Shown here in pieces: positions 49,721 through 62,397 of a stretch of 64,000 nt of DNA. Every line of letters begins with the position of its first letter. Positions within the stretch are counted from its first letter, which is position 1. Both the position numbers and the translations under genes were made by a program. A model generated the notes under the pieces. The model had not been told where the DNA came from. It did not search any database and was given only the letters and a program-made list of their open reading frames with translations. The DNA is taken from the NCBI GenBank assembly GCA_008921705.1, contig VFFE01009205.1:491025-555024 (forward strand). The letters are read 5' to 3'. This DNA comes from Burhinus oedicnemus. Its lineage: Eukaryota; Chordata; Aves; Charadriiformes; Burhinidae.

Positions 49721-52559
49721 TGGATAGAAAAATATGCTCCACTATTGATGAAGTCCTGGAAACTTAGATAAGAGGAACAAAAATGTGTACTGTATATCTT
49801 AAGAGGGCTCTAACAAAGCCAGATCAAACTCAATCATAGGCAAAAAGGAGAACTTTCCTTCATAAAAGAAAAAATGAAAGGATTTCAACTAATTTAAAAG
49901 AAATTTAAAAAAAATTAAATTATAGCTCGATTAGAAAAGATGTTAAGTACTGGCTCTGGTTAGGGTGTAACAATGGATTAAATGATAGACTCATTCAACT
50001 GCAGAACGAATCCCTATTCGTGGGAACAAGTATATTTATTTGTGGGTGTTGGTTCAATAAAAGCTGGAGTGTATCACTTACTCAGCTTAATGTTTCTCAT
50101 TAATAAGATACTTAAGAACCTGATGTATTTCTTGCCATTATTATCATGACTGCACTATTATTTCACTAAAGCAGAAGCTCAGGCTTTAAAATTTCAGTTT
50201 TAAAGTCAGTGGGTCAGATCCCCACTGCTGCGCTGTGCGAGCTGGAAGGATGCTCACTGAATGGCTGTCCCTCACAGTGTGTCCTCCTCCTTCTGGCACT
50301 GCCCCACCAGAGCAGCTGTAGGTGACCAATATATATGGTCCTTTAGATTTGTGTGCATTGAATAATGAGAATAATTTCTTCTGCCAAGCCCTTATGTGAG
50401 AAATATAGGGAAGGTAACAATCTATCTCCTTTGCCTAGTTGGAGCAGTTGAGACCATCAGAGGATCAAATCACTGGTGGGTTTGGAAATAGTCTCTTGGA
50501 GCCCTACCTCCTGTCCCCATTTGGTTTGTTGTTGCTGCAGGGACCTCTGAATTCCTTTCAGCTGAGGACCTAGAGCAGTTGTGCCTGCTCTTTTGGCCTG
50601 AGCAGGCTGCATTGCCGCCTGTGGGACACCGTGCATGGGATAGGTACATGTACAGTGATACGTGCTTGCTCACAAGCAGGTGGCAGCCGGGAGGAGCCCA
50701 TATCCTTATGATTTGCACAGGAGCTGAGCATTGCTCCTCTTTCCCAAGACCTGCAAGGCCTTCCCTTCTCATTTGCTTCAGAATGCGATGTTATGTTATG
50801 AGACTTTAAATGGCCATCATACACCAGCCTTTTCCCTGAGGATGACAAGGTGGGATAGGCTGCCAGGACACATCCAGGGCCCATACTGCACTCAGATTCT
50901 CTGGGAGAGAAGCAGACTGTAAGTTAGACAAGTCATTTTAATGAGCATGATCTGGCCAGTATTTTACTTCAGCATATACAGATATCAAATTACGAAGCTG
51001 TGGAGCTAAACTTTAACGTGCAGATCACCTTACCCTTGGGAAAGTTTGTGGGATGGTCCAAAGTCAAAAGGAAACTGAAGGCTTAGAGATGAAAAGTGTG
51101 CCGGGAAAACAGGTCATTCACATGGGAAAACCAGCTATTGGGCTGGAGAAAGGCAGCATTTGCATTTGACTCCCTTCCCTTCAGTCTTTAAGCCATTTAG
51201 CAACTCCAACTTTCTATTTCCCAACACAAATAGTAACATTTCACTTCTGTGTAAAATTACATCCTTAAGCCTGATTCAGCCCCCCTAACTGAAGGTAGTA
51301 AAGGAGTAACCAGGCAAGAGAGGGTTGAATTGTGCCAAATTAACTTGGAAACTGGAAATCTAAGAGAAATAATGATTAAAAAATTACATGTAACCAGTCC
51401 AAGAGGAGGTAAAGAGCCTTTTTCTTGCAAATAAACCTGAAACTGTAGGTGTGCTTCGGTATAGAGGCATCTGGATTTCAAGAGGGATAGGATCAGGCTG
51501 CCTTGTTAGGGCTGAATGTTTTATGGGATTGTTGTACTTAAGAGTGAGAAGGCTGAAACAGGATTGATAGCAGCAGGTATCAGGAGAGGTAGGGAGAACC
51601 TGCTGCTCCTGTGACCCGTTATATGACACCATTCTTAAAGATGGCCTATAATGCTGAACAGTTTCCCTACCTACAGGAAATATCAGTAGTTTTCTTATTT
51701 TGACCTGGGAGTAGAAACATCCAGCTGCTGAAGGACAGTCCTTGCCTTAAAGAATTTATAATCTCCACAGCCAAATCAGGCAAAAGGGAAGGTGAGACTA
51801 AAGCCCAGAGAAGTAAAGTGACTTGCATGAAGTGACGTGGCAAATTAGCTGTTACACTGAATGGTCTGCTATCATCCAACATTGTGTATTGAACCATCTA
51901 GCCCTTCTCATGTGCTACTCTTTCCTCAAAGTCTGAGAGAGAATAGACAGCAGTCAAGTGCAGTAAATAAATAATTCAGGGGCAATATGTAATGATCGAT
52001 GGAGCATCCCAAATTAATGCATGCTGGCCTGCAAGCAAAATCATGTGGCTGAAAATCAAGGTCATTTAGGAATAGTTTGATCATGTGTTCACTGTACAGT
52101 CTTTAGTTTGTATCCTAATGACATGTATTAATAAACCTTCGTTGTGCAGTGTAAGTAAAAGCAAAAATGCTGGAGTATTTAATCATGTTTGATAAAGTGC
52201 TGAAAGAGTATTTTTCACCAGCCTGAGCAGTTCATTACAGGATATATCCTTCAGTTGTGCAAAACAGAAGTATCTCCTGTCGGTCTAAGACTTCTTTGCC
52301 AGCTGTGTAGTCAGAAACAGAAATTCAGGAGGACTCTGTCAGAGTGGCGAGGGATGTGAAGGGCTGCCATTTCTGCTAAATATCTGTAAGGCAAATGACA
52401 GCAAACATACCCAGCTGTGGGTCTGGGTGCTCCCTGGGTGAGCTGGCCCACCTGTGGCTGCACTGCTTGGGAGAACTTCCAGCTGGAGGAATATGCACGT
52501 CCCAAACGAAGAAAGTTCTTAATTAGCTCTCTCAAAGAATGGATATTTATCTATCACTA
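49721..52559. other. Non-coding stretch, no gene seen
   Basis: No exon or repeat family. Frames on both strands at 50470-50922 overlap and are unremarkable. An ACTCAG/GTAAGT pair at about 50897-50921 encloses only 23 bases. Confidence 0.5.
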
Positions 52560-52700
52560 ATCTGACCACTTAATTAGGAGGCTGAAATAGTGCCATTAAA
52601 AGATACTGTTGCCATTACTAAAAATAATCATTAACATGCCATTTTTAGAATTAGCTGAAAAGCAATTATTAAGGTGTACAGTCTGATGCTGTTTGGACCA
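52560..52700. promoter_or_regulatory. Candidate conserved non-coding element
   Basis: CTGACCACTTAATTAGGAGG, GCCATTAAAAGATACTG, ATAATCATTAACATGCC, GAATTAGCTG and GCAATTATTAAGGTG lie within 140 bases. Five TAAT/ATTA cores are spaced at about 20-30 bases. No open frame. Confidence 0.35.
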
Positions 52701-55700
52701 TCCATGTCATCCTACCCAGTCTTCAGATGTGGGGAAAGCAGGCAGAAACTGGTGCCTTTCCACCTTACACGTGGTACAGGTATAGCAAGTGGGGGAGGTT
52801 GGCAGCTTGGCCTTTGATGAGAGAATCGTTATTTCTTGTATTTTATTGACTCTCTGTTTTCCAGATGCAGTAAAATGTAGGGTGATGAATGAGTAAGAAT
52901 CCATGTCCTCTGCTTCATTTTTGAACATGGAATATTATATAGGTGATAAGATTGTTCTTAATTTTTATAGCTAAAGATATATGTCAAAGAAATATGGTCC
53001 TTGGGTAAGAGATTGAAATAAAATTAGGTTTTATTCCTAGAGTATACTGCATCAGGTAAATTTGACAGTCTTATCACAAAGATTCCACAGTGTGTTCAGC
53101 GTAGGCACTAAATGTCCCATGTGCAGCCAGGGCCCGTGACCTGTTGTCCTGCTGACTTCTGAGTAGAGTCATAAACTCCCTGAGTTGTCATTTGTATCAA
53201 AAAGGATGAGATTGAGGAATAAGTGATGTGTAAGTGATGTCTGCAGAATCAAGTGTCTAAAAAAAAAAAAACAAACCCCAAAACAAAACCCCCCAAAAAA
53301 CCGCATGAGGGTATGAATGGTTGGGAATTAGTGTGTATCAGCAGGCATTATGAAGGATACAGCTATATATTTTATCTATGTATCTGCTTGCTTACTCCAG
53401 TCTGTGCAAGCACGGGGCAATTGATAGGTGAACCAACACTTGGCTGTTGCCTTACAAATATACAGTGAGCTTTGAATTGTTAAGTACCATATGAAAATGA
53501 TAAAGATGGGATTAAATCCATCCTTGTTTATGTCTTGTCTCTGATAGTACCATATCCCTTTACTCCCTTTTTGATCATATTCTTCTTGATTTCTTTTCCT
53601 CCGGACATACAAGGTCTCACATAATAGTGCTGAATTCATTATGACCTGCATTGGTTTGTTCCTTCCAAATTCTGAAAGCCTGCTTTGGCTTCTTGAAAAG
53701 ACATTGAAAAGATCTTTCTCACACAAGAAATGTGTTGGACATATTGTCTTAATAGCTCACTTTGCGTTGCTTAACCTGACTTTACCAAGAAAAAAAATAA
53801 TTTCCAAATCACTGAAGAACAGCAGTTTTCCAGAAAGTACAGAACAGATAACTCCAGCGCATCCTAGAACTGGGCCATTGATATACATTAGCAATGCCTG
53901 AGGAAGGAGGACATGCCCGTATCTGTTGAAGCAGTCTTTTTTTCCTCAACAACAAAAAAACCATAAGTGTTCATACTTCAGAAAATGGCTTGCAGATGTG
54001 CCTTCCCCACCCACCACCCCAAATACATTTGGTGATGTCTCAAACATATGTAAATATTTTAAAATTTGCTAATCTGCTTAAAGATATATGGTAACGCAAT
54101 AGAATTTAAATACAAATATTTATTTCAAGTGACACTTACAAAACAGGACAACCTTCCTGCTAATGTGTACAGGATACTGTGACAAAGATTATTTAAAGGC
54201 ATGTCAACAGTTTTACACATATGTAGGAAAAACGTTCCCTTTGCACATTCACATGGCTGGAAAATGTCCCTGAGTAAAGGAAAGACTTTGGGTCTTTGGG
54301 AGTGAACAGACACAGGTGGCCCCACCAGCCCTGGGCAGTGGCTGCTCTGTGGAAAAAGCACAAGCTTTCCTGTAGGCTGGGGAGAAGCACAGATTTTTAC
54401 AGTATCTCTTTCTCTTGCACTAATAACATAAACAGCAACAACTGAGACTCACTCCTGTTGCTCAGGGATTTCTTACCCAGCTTTGGTTTGTTTGTTTTCT
54501 TCTCTTTTCTGTTACCTTTGTGATTTGCCTTAAAAAAACAGATCGTCATTTTAACATTGAAGGGCTGCAAGTAAAGCACACGAAATGAAAAGCAATTCCC
54601 ACCTTCACCGCTCTTTGAGCAATTGCCAGTCATTTGCTTTCGTTCTGAAAGCAGCCGAGCACTCTCCAGCTTCACAGGCTGGCCACAAATCTCAGTAATA
54701 TTCCCAGTATCTTCAGCATCTTGCAGGATTCTGTTCCTGAGATCAGGTACTTTTCTGTGTTTCTACTACTGGTACACCATTTCCTATTTCCTCTCTGTCC
54801 ACATCACATGCTTCAACTTTTATTACTGTTTGGGGCTTATTAAGATACTTAGCCATTCAGTTATGCGGTGGAAACTCTTGTCTTTGAAAGCCTGAGGCTT
54901 AGGTTGTCAAAACAATCAAAAAACCCTTGAAAACTCTTTTGCTAAATGTTCTGATGGAAACCAAGACTTTTACTGCTTTACAATAGATCACAGCGCATAA
55001 CACATGAATTATTTTAAGTCAGAAAAATGTGTCACAGTTTCTCTCATGACTGCTCATGTGATACAGTTAGACTTCGTACCAGAGTTGAGTCCCATTGACT
55101 TCAGTAGGACTTTGAGGCTCCAACCTTCATGCATCAGAGACCAGGATATGAATCCTCCTTGGGGGCATTGTAAAGGTTCTGACAAAGAAAGAATATACTT
55201 ATCTTCCTGAAACAGGTCTCACAGATAAAGAAATATTTGTGTTTTTAATCTGGAATTCACATATATTTTTCCTGAGCATCACATACTCTGCTGGGGAAAT
55301 TGTCAATTATTTATTTGAGTACTGGAGAAAAATCAAGGGCACATCAAGGCAATTCATACCTTTTGATGCAGTCTAAAATGTTAAAATTCCACTCTGGCAA
55401 AATGCTCTCAATTTTTTTTCTGCCTCTGAACTTGACAATGTTTTCCTTATTTTTGCTGGGAAACGAATGCATCTGTTTTCTGAACAAATGGAAGTGTTTG
55501 ACTTACAGATGCTGCCTTTCAAATCAAAGCCTACTAAAAATCTGATATGGCCAGAGAACATGTCACATATTTTCCAGTTAGTGGGTGAGAACTTTTTCTG
55601 CAGCTGCACTGTGTGCCTTGGCAAGTGTTTGTGCAAATATCCCTTCCCCAGATTTATCAGCGTAAAGTTTCTAAACTCTGCTGTTGAGATGCAATGAAAG

Positions 55701-57479
55701 AAATCATTGCTGTACTTGGGCAGGAATGATGTAGGAGAAGAAACTAGTTTTCTAGCATTCCAGATGTTGTTATTTCTATTTTCCAGAGCTCAAGCATCAC
55801 CCTGATATAAGAATAGGTCAGGGAGCTCCTTTTGCCACAGCAATGGTGTTAGGTGGGGGAGGTCTCTCCTCGGGGGTAGGAACCGCAAGTGTATTCTGAA
55901 ATACGTGTGTCCTGCTGGAAAGAAACGCTGGTTATGCTGCATAGAGAGGACGGAGCATTATTGATAGACAAAGAAAGTGTGCCAGTCCCTCTCTCCAGTT
56001 AAAGGGTGCAAGGAGGGGGAGGAGTTGATGACCTTAAATTTCAAGACTTTGCACTTTGAGTCAGTGTGTGGGGGGTGGGGGAAGTGAGGACTAATTGACA
56101 TTATTTTCCTTCAATACTTCCTGCAGTCTCCCCAGCAATATGCTAACTTTGGAAGGATCCAAATGTTGAGAGTGTTTCATGCAGCAAATAAATACTGTAG
56201 GGTTTTTGTTCTGGAGTTCTTTCAAGACAGGATTAGCACCAAACAGTGTGATGTTAATGGCAGGTTCTTATATGTCCGGACTACCCCCATTTTTTTTCTG
56301 GTGATTTGACAAGAAGGCATTTGTGATTAAGAGACTCCAACACAGGTCTGTAATTCACTTGTCTACAGGTGAATGTTAATTCAGATATGAATAGGATCAC
56401 AAGCTATTCCAGAATAATGTTTTGTACATACCAGCTGTAATGTTTTTGACTATGGTGTATTTAGAGCAAAGATGCAAGAACAGATTTGCACACTGGTTTT
56501 AGTTTAGTGGCTTATTAATAAACATTAAATAACAGCAATTTTGTCTTTGCTAACCCACTTCTTAATAAGCCAAAAAAGACTTATTTAAATATAGATGTAT
56601 ATGTGTTAGGTGCAGGCAAGTTATTTTCATAATTAACTTCAACATTAGAAACCAATCATATAAATATGTTACTGTAGACCAGACTCCTTAAGTCTAATTC
56701 AATTGAAAATTTGTAATTGTTGTGGTATGTCCTCTAGTAATAACAAAATTCTTGACATTAACAAGGAACAAGGAGCTGGCTGGTTTTAAGAAAAATAAGG
56801 AGATTCCTCCTTTTTGCATTTGTCAAGTTTTAGTTCCTTCCTTGTCTTCCAAAAACCGGAGAGGTCCCAGGGAAATTTTTTGTATTGAATTAAATGGGTG
56901 TGTTGTTACTCGGATCACGAGGTTGCAGCCAGCTCTACAAGCTGCCAACTCCCCTCTCCAAAGCTGCCACCAACAAGGCCTTCAAACTCCCATCTCCAGA
57001 AGCTGGTACCCAGGAGGGATTTCCTGACATCAGGCACTCAATTCAGCTATCTAGATTCTTCTCACATTTCCTCACGCTCAAACCAACTGCACCTCCCAGC
57101 ATGAGTGCTTCACTGGCAAGTGAGCAACGGTAGCTCCCGTGCTATGAAGGAATGCCTGCAATCTGCTTGGTACCTTCAGGTGAGATGCGTTCCTGCCAAA
57201 TTGTCACCTCTGCTCAGCTGGACATTGCTGCATGGGAACAGATAGCAGAAAATAACTAAAACCCCAGGTATAACAGTGACATAATAATACATAGTTTCCA
57301 TTTACCTGAACATGTAACTCACTGGGGAACAGAAGCCAGGGCTGTTAGAAGGATTTCCTCTGTCCTTATATTTACAGCAGCCAGTGGAGTGGCTTTTCTG
57401 ATAGTCTGCCCTTTTCACAAGGAGAGCCGAGTAGGTTCGTGATCTCTACAGAGCCTAAACCAGTGTTTTAATTATTTTA
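52701..57479. other. Non-coding stretch, no gene seen
   Basis: About 4.8 kb. An A/C-rich low-complexity tract lies at 53259-53303. A segment at 57101-57175, between CACCTCCCAG and TTCAGGTGAGATG, has splice-like ends but stops in its only ATG frame, so it could be a non-coding exon at best. A G-rich word GTGGGGGGTGGGGG lies at 56067. Confidence 0.5.
53259..53303. repeat. A/C-rich low-complexity tract
   Basis: Poly-A followed by CAAACCCC, AAAACAAAACC and CCCCAAAAAACC words. Confidence 0.9.
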
Positions 57480-57665
57480 AGGTTAAATTATTTGTCAGAC
57501 AGTTAATATATTTGTCAAGTTTTCCATTACTTTTACGCTTGACAGGAGTAACTTAGTCATGATGTAATACCCATGTGCTTTGTGGGAGCTTGTACGTCTG
57601 TTTGACAATCATAATTTAATTTATCATTCATTTAAGCTCAAATTGGTGTCAGAGTTTGACTGATG
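57480..57665. promoter_or_regulatory. Candidate element with repeated TGACA/TGTCA words
   Basis: Within 186 bases: TTTGTCAGACAG, TTTGTCAAG, CGCTTGACAGG, GTTTGACAATC, GTGTCAGAG and TTTGACTGATG. TGACAG/CTGTCA is the known core for TALE homeodomain proteins (MEIS, TGIF). ATAATTTAATTTATC lies between the last copies. The clustering is visible. Binding and conservation are inferred. Confidence 0.3.
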
Positions 57666-59819
57666 CCACTGGTCCATTTTAGAACTGCAGTTCTTCCTTT
57701 CCCTCGCAGACTATTACAGTGACATCACGTGGAGGTCATGCATACAGTAATGTTAAATGAGACTTTTAGGGTTACAAAAAATAGTGTGTCTGTAAGTAAT
57801 CCATGCAGTGCATATGAGGTTGACAGGAGAGTTGAGTATCTCTGCTGTTAGAAGTCTAAATCTTTTATTATTTCAGCTTAAAAAAAATAAAAATCAGGGT
57901 TGGAGGAACTGAGAAACATAATGTGGACTATCCCCACCAAAGGGAATACAAGATACTGAGCTAAATAACTTCATCTTCCATATAACCCAGTAGGAGGAAA
58001 GAATATTTGGCACTCTGCAGGAAGTGCTTGCTCAGCACCACACAAGATAGGGCCCCATAACTGTTTAAATTTCCCAATTCTGTTCACAAGATAAGTCCTT
58101 GCCAATCACTTTTTTTTTTTTTAAAGAATCGTTAAATGGAGTCAGTTTTATGTAAGTCCTAAATATATTCTAGGAACAGCAGACTAGTGCATGAAATGTG
58201 TTGCCTGCCTCCTCCCCCTAGTTTCTTTCAAATAACTAGAGGTCATAACCCCCAAAATCTGGCTGTTGGCTGTTAGCTAGTAGAAACCAGCTGAAACCCT
58301 GGTAAGACAAATCTTCACAGCTGTATCATATGTCTGCTATTGTCAATATAGCTGCAAAACCTGCCAACTGCTTGTCACTTAACATAAAGTGGATTTAGAG
58401 GGGGATGAAGTAGAAAGAGAAACAGATCTAAAGGCATGTTGATCTGGTAAAGTCTTCTTGTCTTATTTACTTCTGGTTTTTTCCTTTCTTTACTTCTCCA
58501 GCCTACTAAAAAGACAGGCACGCTATCTATCTAGCCACGAAGCACAGATTTCAAAACCATCGCTATGTTTTGTTTTCTGTATTATCCTGGTACAAGGAAG
58601 GTAATTGCCAATCCCGTCTAACGAGTTAGCGACCATGGCCAGATCAATGTACCGCCTGTAAGTACTACAAGATTGCAGAACAGAGGCTCTGATCCTTCAG
58701 TTTACTTTTTAGGCTGGATTATACACTGCCACTGACTTCAGAGTGCTCTCCGTGCTGTCTCGAAGCAGAACCAGCCTTGTCCCAGCCTCACCCCTCTTGG
58801 GAAAGCCCTCCTGCACTAAATCAGCCATCCAGGATCCTGCACCAGTGCCTCGGGCAGTGCTGCCGGCACTCCAGGGCTGCTCCCAGTATCACGATTTTCA
58901 GCAAGATTTTGATCTTGCTAGCAATAGGCAAATTCCATTCCAAAAATACACTTTCTTTCCTCAAGGGAATGCAGATTTTAGAGAAATATTGTATCATTTT
59001 AGGGAAGTGGGGAAAATTAATTTATCTTTGAAAATATTTCTTCTGGTATAGGAGGTTGAGAGAGTGGAAGAGGAGGAAAGAGAAAAGCTTATTTACTTGT
59101 TCTGTTGTCATCTTTCCAATATTGTAAAAAGCAAGGGCAGGATCTTCTTCTCTTCTCCTTACAACTGAATTTTGTTTCAAGTTTTGGAAAAACTTGAATT
59201 GTCATGTATCTTGTTTTGTTTTTTAAAAAGGAATTTTTCTAAGGCAATTTTAAATTCATTGAAAGAAAAGAAAAGGCAAATAGATAATCATTTCTTGGCC
59301 AGCTATAGTTTTTATTTCCATGTATGGTGACTGTGATGCCCCATGGAAAGGCAGGGCAAGAGCTTGAGAGAGACAACCTGCCTCCCATGTCAGTGTCTCC
59401 CATGCCTAGTAACAGCTGTCCCTCTTAAGCGTCACTGAAAACCAAACAGCTTCTTTCCTGGTTAAGGTCTCTGATCATGGAAAAAGAGTCACAAAAGATC
59501 CTCCTCCTTTTTTTTTTTAAATTTACTGAAAGAAAATCAAATATTGGAATGAGAACACCCAAAGCATTGTTTCCTGGCCTCGGATAAGGACCTACTTTTC
59601 CAGTCTTGACTTAACCTGCCAGCGACTCCTGCAGGGAATTGTGCTAGAGGGAAAGGATACAGATCATGCTCAGATTGCAGCTAATTATTAAAAATGGCTT
59701 ACTTTTGTTTATTTTTAATTGCTCCAACCCTCAGTAGTGTAATGAAGCTATTAAGAAATAACTCTCTGAAAGAGTTAACAAAAAAAAAAGAAAAACAAAA
59801 AACAACAAAAAAAAACAGA
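57666..59819. other. Non-coding stretch with A-rich repeat
   Basis: No gene is supported. An ATG in good context with a splice donor 21 bases after it occurs at 58635-58657. Poly-T of about 13 near 58110 and an A-rich tract at 59778-59817. The overlapping frames at 58743-59051 are shadows of each other. Confidence 0.5.
59778..59817. repeat. A-rich (AAAAC)n-like tract
   Basis: Poly-A runs broken by single G or C. Confidence 0.9.
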
Positions 59820-60140
59820 TAAGGTCCCCAATGCACTTTTGCATTTTATTGACATTTTAATTAAGACTGTAGTATACTTCAGGGATCTCTGCACTTAAAT
59901 AGAAACCATTTTAATATGCTACACTGGCAAAGAGTAATGGATGAATACAGACCCATATTCCCATATGTTTTATGGTACTTAGTGATTCTTTTGTACAATG
60001 TATTATGATGTTAAGACATTTTATGAGTTTCTATTGGCTAAGCTGAGCCATATCAAATTATAATTTTGCTCAGTGGATTTTACTGTAAGCAGATTAAATA
60101 GGGCACGTTCTGTATTTATTGTACAGTTAGATCTGCCTGG
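59820..60140. promoter_or_regulatory. Candidate conserved non-coding element, AT-rich
   Basis: Begins directly after the A-rich repeat. Contains TTTTGCATTTTATTGAC, ATTTTAATTAAGACTG, CCATTTTAATATGCTAC, ATTGGCTAAGCTGAG and CAAATTATAATTTTGC. No long frame and no simple repeat inside. Judged by appearance only. Confidence 0.3.
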
Positions 60141-60821
60141 TTTTGTTTTTCCTATTATAGTCTTCATTTACTTTTCCCCTTAAAGTGAATATAACAAGCT
60201 TTATATGAAGAAATCACTTGGCTCCATTTACAGTGGGCTGGGGTGGTTGTTTGCTGGATTTTCTTTTTTTTAATAAAAGTTGTTGGAGCTGAAAGGATGT
60301 TGTTCCCCTGATAATATTGATCTGAATGAATTCTTATCCATTTAAGTGCACCACTGATATAGCTGTGAATATTTTTCTTTTTAAATAGACATGTTGGCAT
60401 CTAGTATTAATATCTGGGGACTCCAGCAAGCCAAGAGAGAGGATTTTTTGTCCCGTTTTGGGCCCAGGAACAGGACCAGGTGTCAAAGGGCTGACAAATG
60501 TAGTTAATGATGCTTACTGACGCTGGAGTTTTGAAGACTTTGAGTAACCCTAGGTTGTAAACCCGCTCATGAGAAAGTGTAAATACCAATCCAGGACTAA
60601 AGTAAGGCAGCTCGAATGTGTAACTTTGTACCGCATCCAATGGACCCCCCGTAATTGGAAGGGGGAAAGTACAAGCGCAAGATGCACTGGCATCAGGCCA
60701 GTTGCTCTGGCCACCGCTGTCATGTGAAGCAGCTTGGGTGAGAACCATATGCATGGTACAAAGTCAAGCTAAACCTTGATACCCACTTCTATGAATATTA
60801 TTTTTGGACTCCTCTCATGAG
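60141..60821. other. Stretch upstream of candidate exon; overlapping frames
   Basis: A 115-codon minus-strand frame (60407-60754) and open plus-strand sequence share this DNA. Neither shows a known family. The plus-strand frame used by the next candidate exon is open from the TGA at 60739. Confidence 0.4.
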
Positions 60822-60950
60822 AGAGTTTCTGTATAGTAGGCCAAGTCAAAACCAGAAAGTTCCAGACTTTCAAGCTTATTCTCATGAGAATATCAGTACA
60901 AGCAGTCGTCCTCCATATCTCAATAGCCACCTCCAAACAAATGAGAGCAG
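60822..60950 (+). CDS. Candidate 129-nt exon, upstream of the 62.1 kb exon pair
   Basis: The donor is strong (GAGAGCAG then GTGAGTG at 60951). The proposed acceptor, ATTTTTGGACTCCTCTCATGAG, is fair. In the frame that ends with two leftover bases, as the exon at 62122 requires, it reads EFLYSRPSQNQKVPDFQAYS and continues to a Ser/Asn-rich end (residues 27-42). The frame is open further back to the TGA at 60739, so the real 5' edge could differ. I do not recognise the protein. Other frames on both strands are also fairly open here, which weakens the evidence. Length 129 is a multiple of three, with the same intron phase on both sides. Confidence 0.25.
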
Positions 60951-61556
60951 GTGAGTGTAATGGAAGAGGAACGTTCCAGTTGGTCAAAAATGCTGATTCA
61001 GCAAACCTAAAACTTTGTGGGGAAGGTGTTAGTGTCGATGAGGGTCTTGGAGAAAAAAGGCCTTCAGTATTCTATTCCTTTTGCACTAACAAGGTTTCAA
61101 TGCTGAAATTTTAGTTTAGGTGAAAAAGTTTAGGAGGTGAAAATATGTCAACGTTTAAACATAATTCTTATGGCATAAATGAAATGTTGCAGTTGTACAT
61201 GGAATCTGAGATTATCTGTCCATTGAACTTTTCAAAATTTTAACTTTTGCTGGCCCAACATCAAATGGAGCGGGAAAACTGGAGACCTCCAAGCTTTCCT
61301 GGTGTCAGAATAACAGTTCCTAGGTTGCTGTCACATCAGCGTGGAGATTGTATTGCAGGAGGTGGACAGCAAAGGGCTTTACAGCTTATTTTTACAATCC
61401 CCACATTAAATGCTTTTGCCACTTCCAGAAGTCTTTGACTTGCTCCTGAATTACCCTGATTCCCAGGTATTCTGCTGCTGTACTTTTCCTTGAAAGCCAG
61501 CTTCACTGAAACACTGGTTTTATTGTTCTGTGTTGATAAATGATATTTTCCTTTAG

Positions 61557-61646
61557 AGAAGGTCGATAAATGAGGTGAAGCCGTTCGGAGAAATTATGAG
61601 GAATCTGTATGTTTGGTACCAGCGCCACCAGACAAAGCTGTCGTGA
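61557..61646 (+). CDS. Candidate terminal-exon segment, 29 codons to stop
   Basis: Follows a very good acceptor (AAATGATATTTTCCTTTAG). The frame reads RRSINEVKPFGEIMRNLYVW, then YQRHQTKLS and TGA at 61644. It cannot be in frame with the 60822 exon, because the phase that exon needs hits TAA. It would therefore belong to an alternative transcript or be chance. ATTAAA at about 61780 could serve as a poly(A) signal. No family is recognised. Confidence 0.15.
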   Translation, partial: RRSINEVKPFGEIMRNLYVWYQRHQTKLS

Positions 61647-62121
61647 AATCTGTAGATGACAGAAAGGAGAATGGAACAGAGGAACAGTGCTCAGTCATTG
61701 GGGCTATCGACGGATGTGCTCAGAAATGGGGAAATGTCTAAAAAATATCTTCAAATTAGGCCATTTTAATGCAAAGTACATTAAAGTGCATGGATTTTTT
61801 TTTTAATACTTACTACTAATACATCAGAGTGGGATAAAAAATGGAAAAGTGCTGCATTCAGGGTTTCTCATCCCTTTTCAGGTTTCCTTTTTCAGGATTG
61901 CATTCGAAATGTTCTGTGCTTCTACCTTTCACAGCCACACTGTAAGGGCAAGACTTTTAAGGAAGATCATCCAAACCTCTTTGGGGCCAGATTGATAGCA
62001 GCAACAGCTTCAAGCCCTTCAATCCTTCCTTGTCACTGATAAAGCAGCTGGTACCTGAGCTCATATCACTCCTATGTTAAATATAATAAGTGATAAGTTT
62101 TACATTAGTTTCCCTTTCCAG

Positions 62122-62151
62122 CCTGATGCTCTATGATCCTTCAGAAAATAG
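62122..62151 (+). CDS. Candidate 30-nt micro-exon of an unrecognised gene
   Basis: The acceptor TACATTAGTTTCCCTTTCCAG and the donor ATAG/GTAAGG are both close to consensus. Of three frames only one is open: one base, then LMLYDPSEN, then AG. That leaves two bases for the next exon. The exon at 62398 has exactly one open frame, and it begins with the single base needed, giving Arg at the junction. The intron between them is 246 bases. Agreement of frames plus four good splice sites is the strongest coding evidence in the window. The product is unknown, and no domain can be assigned from so few residues. Confidence 0.45.
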
Positions 62152-62397
62152 GTAAGGTAAAATGAGACCTAGACCTTCAGGTCCATTCATCTGCAGTTCA
62201 GTGGTGAATTCCTTTCCTGGTGAGTTTTTTGGTGTGCTTCAGCATACTTCTGCCAGAAAAGGACCTGTACATCATGGGTGAGAATATTTCACTGGCACAG
62301 GGCTAAAGACAGCCTTTGCCATCTCATCTGTCTGTGATTCATTAATTGATTCAATTCATATTGCTCATTTGGCTTTAAATCTATCTTCTCTGAGCAG

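Noticed and set aside
60407..60754. 115-codon minus-strand ORF
   Set aside because: No family or splice evidence, and it competes with a plus-strand frame that has a better downstream donor.
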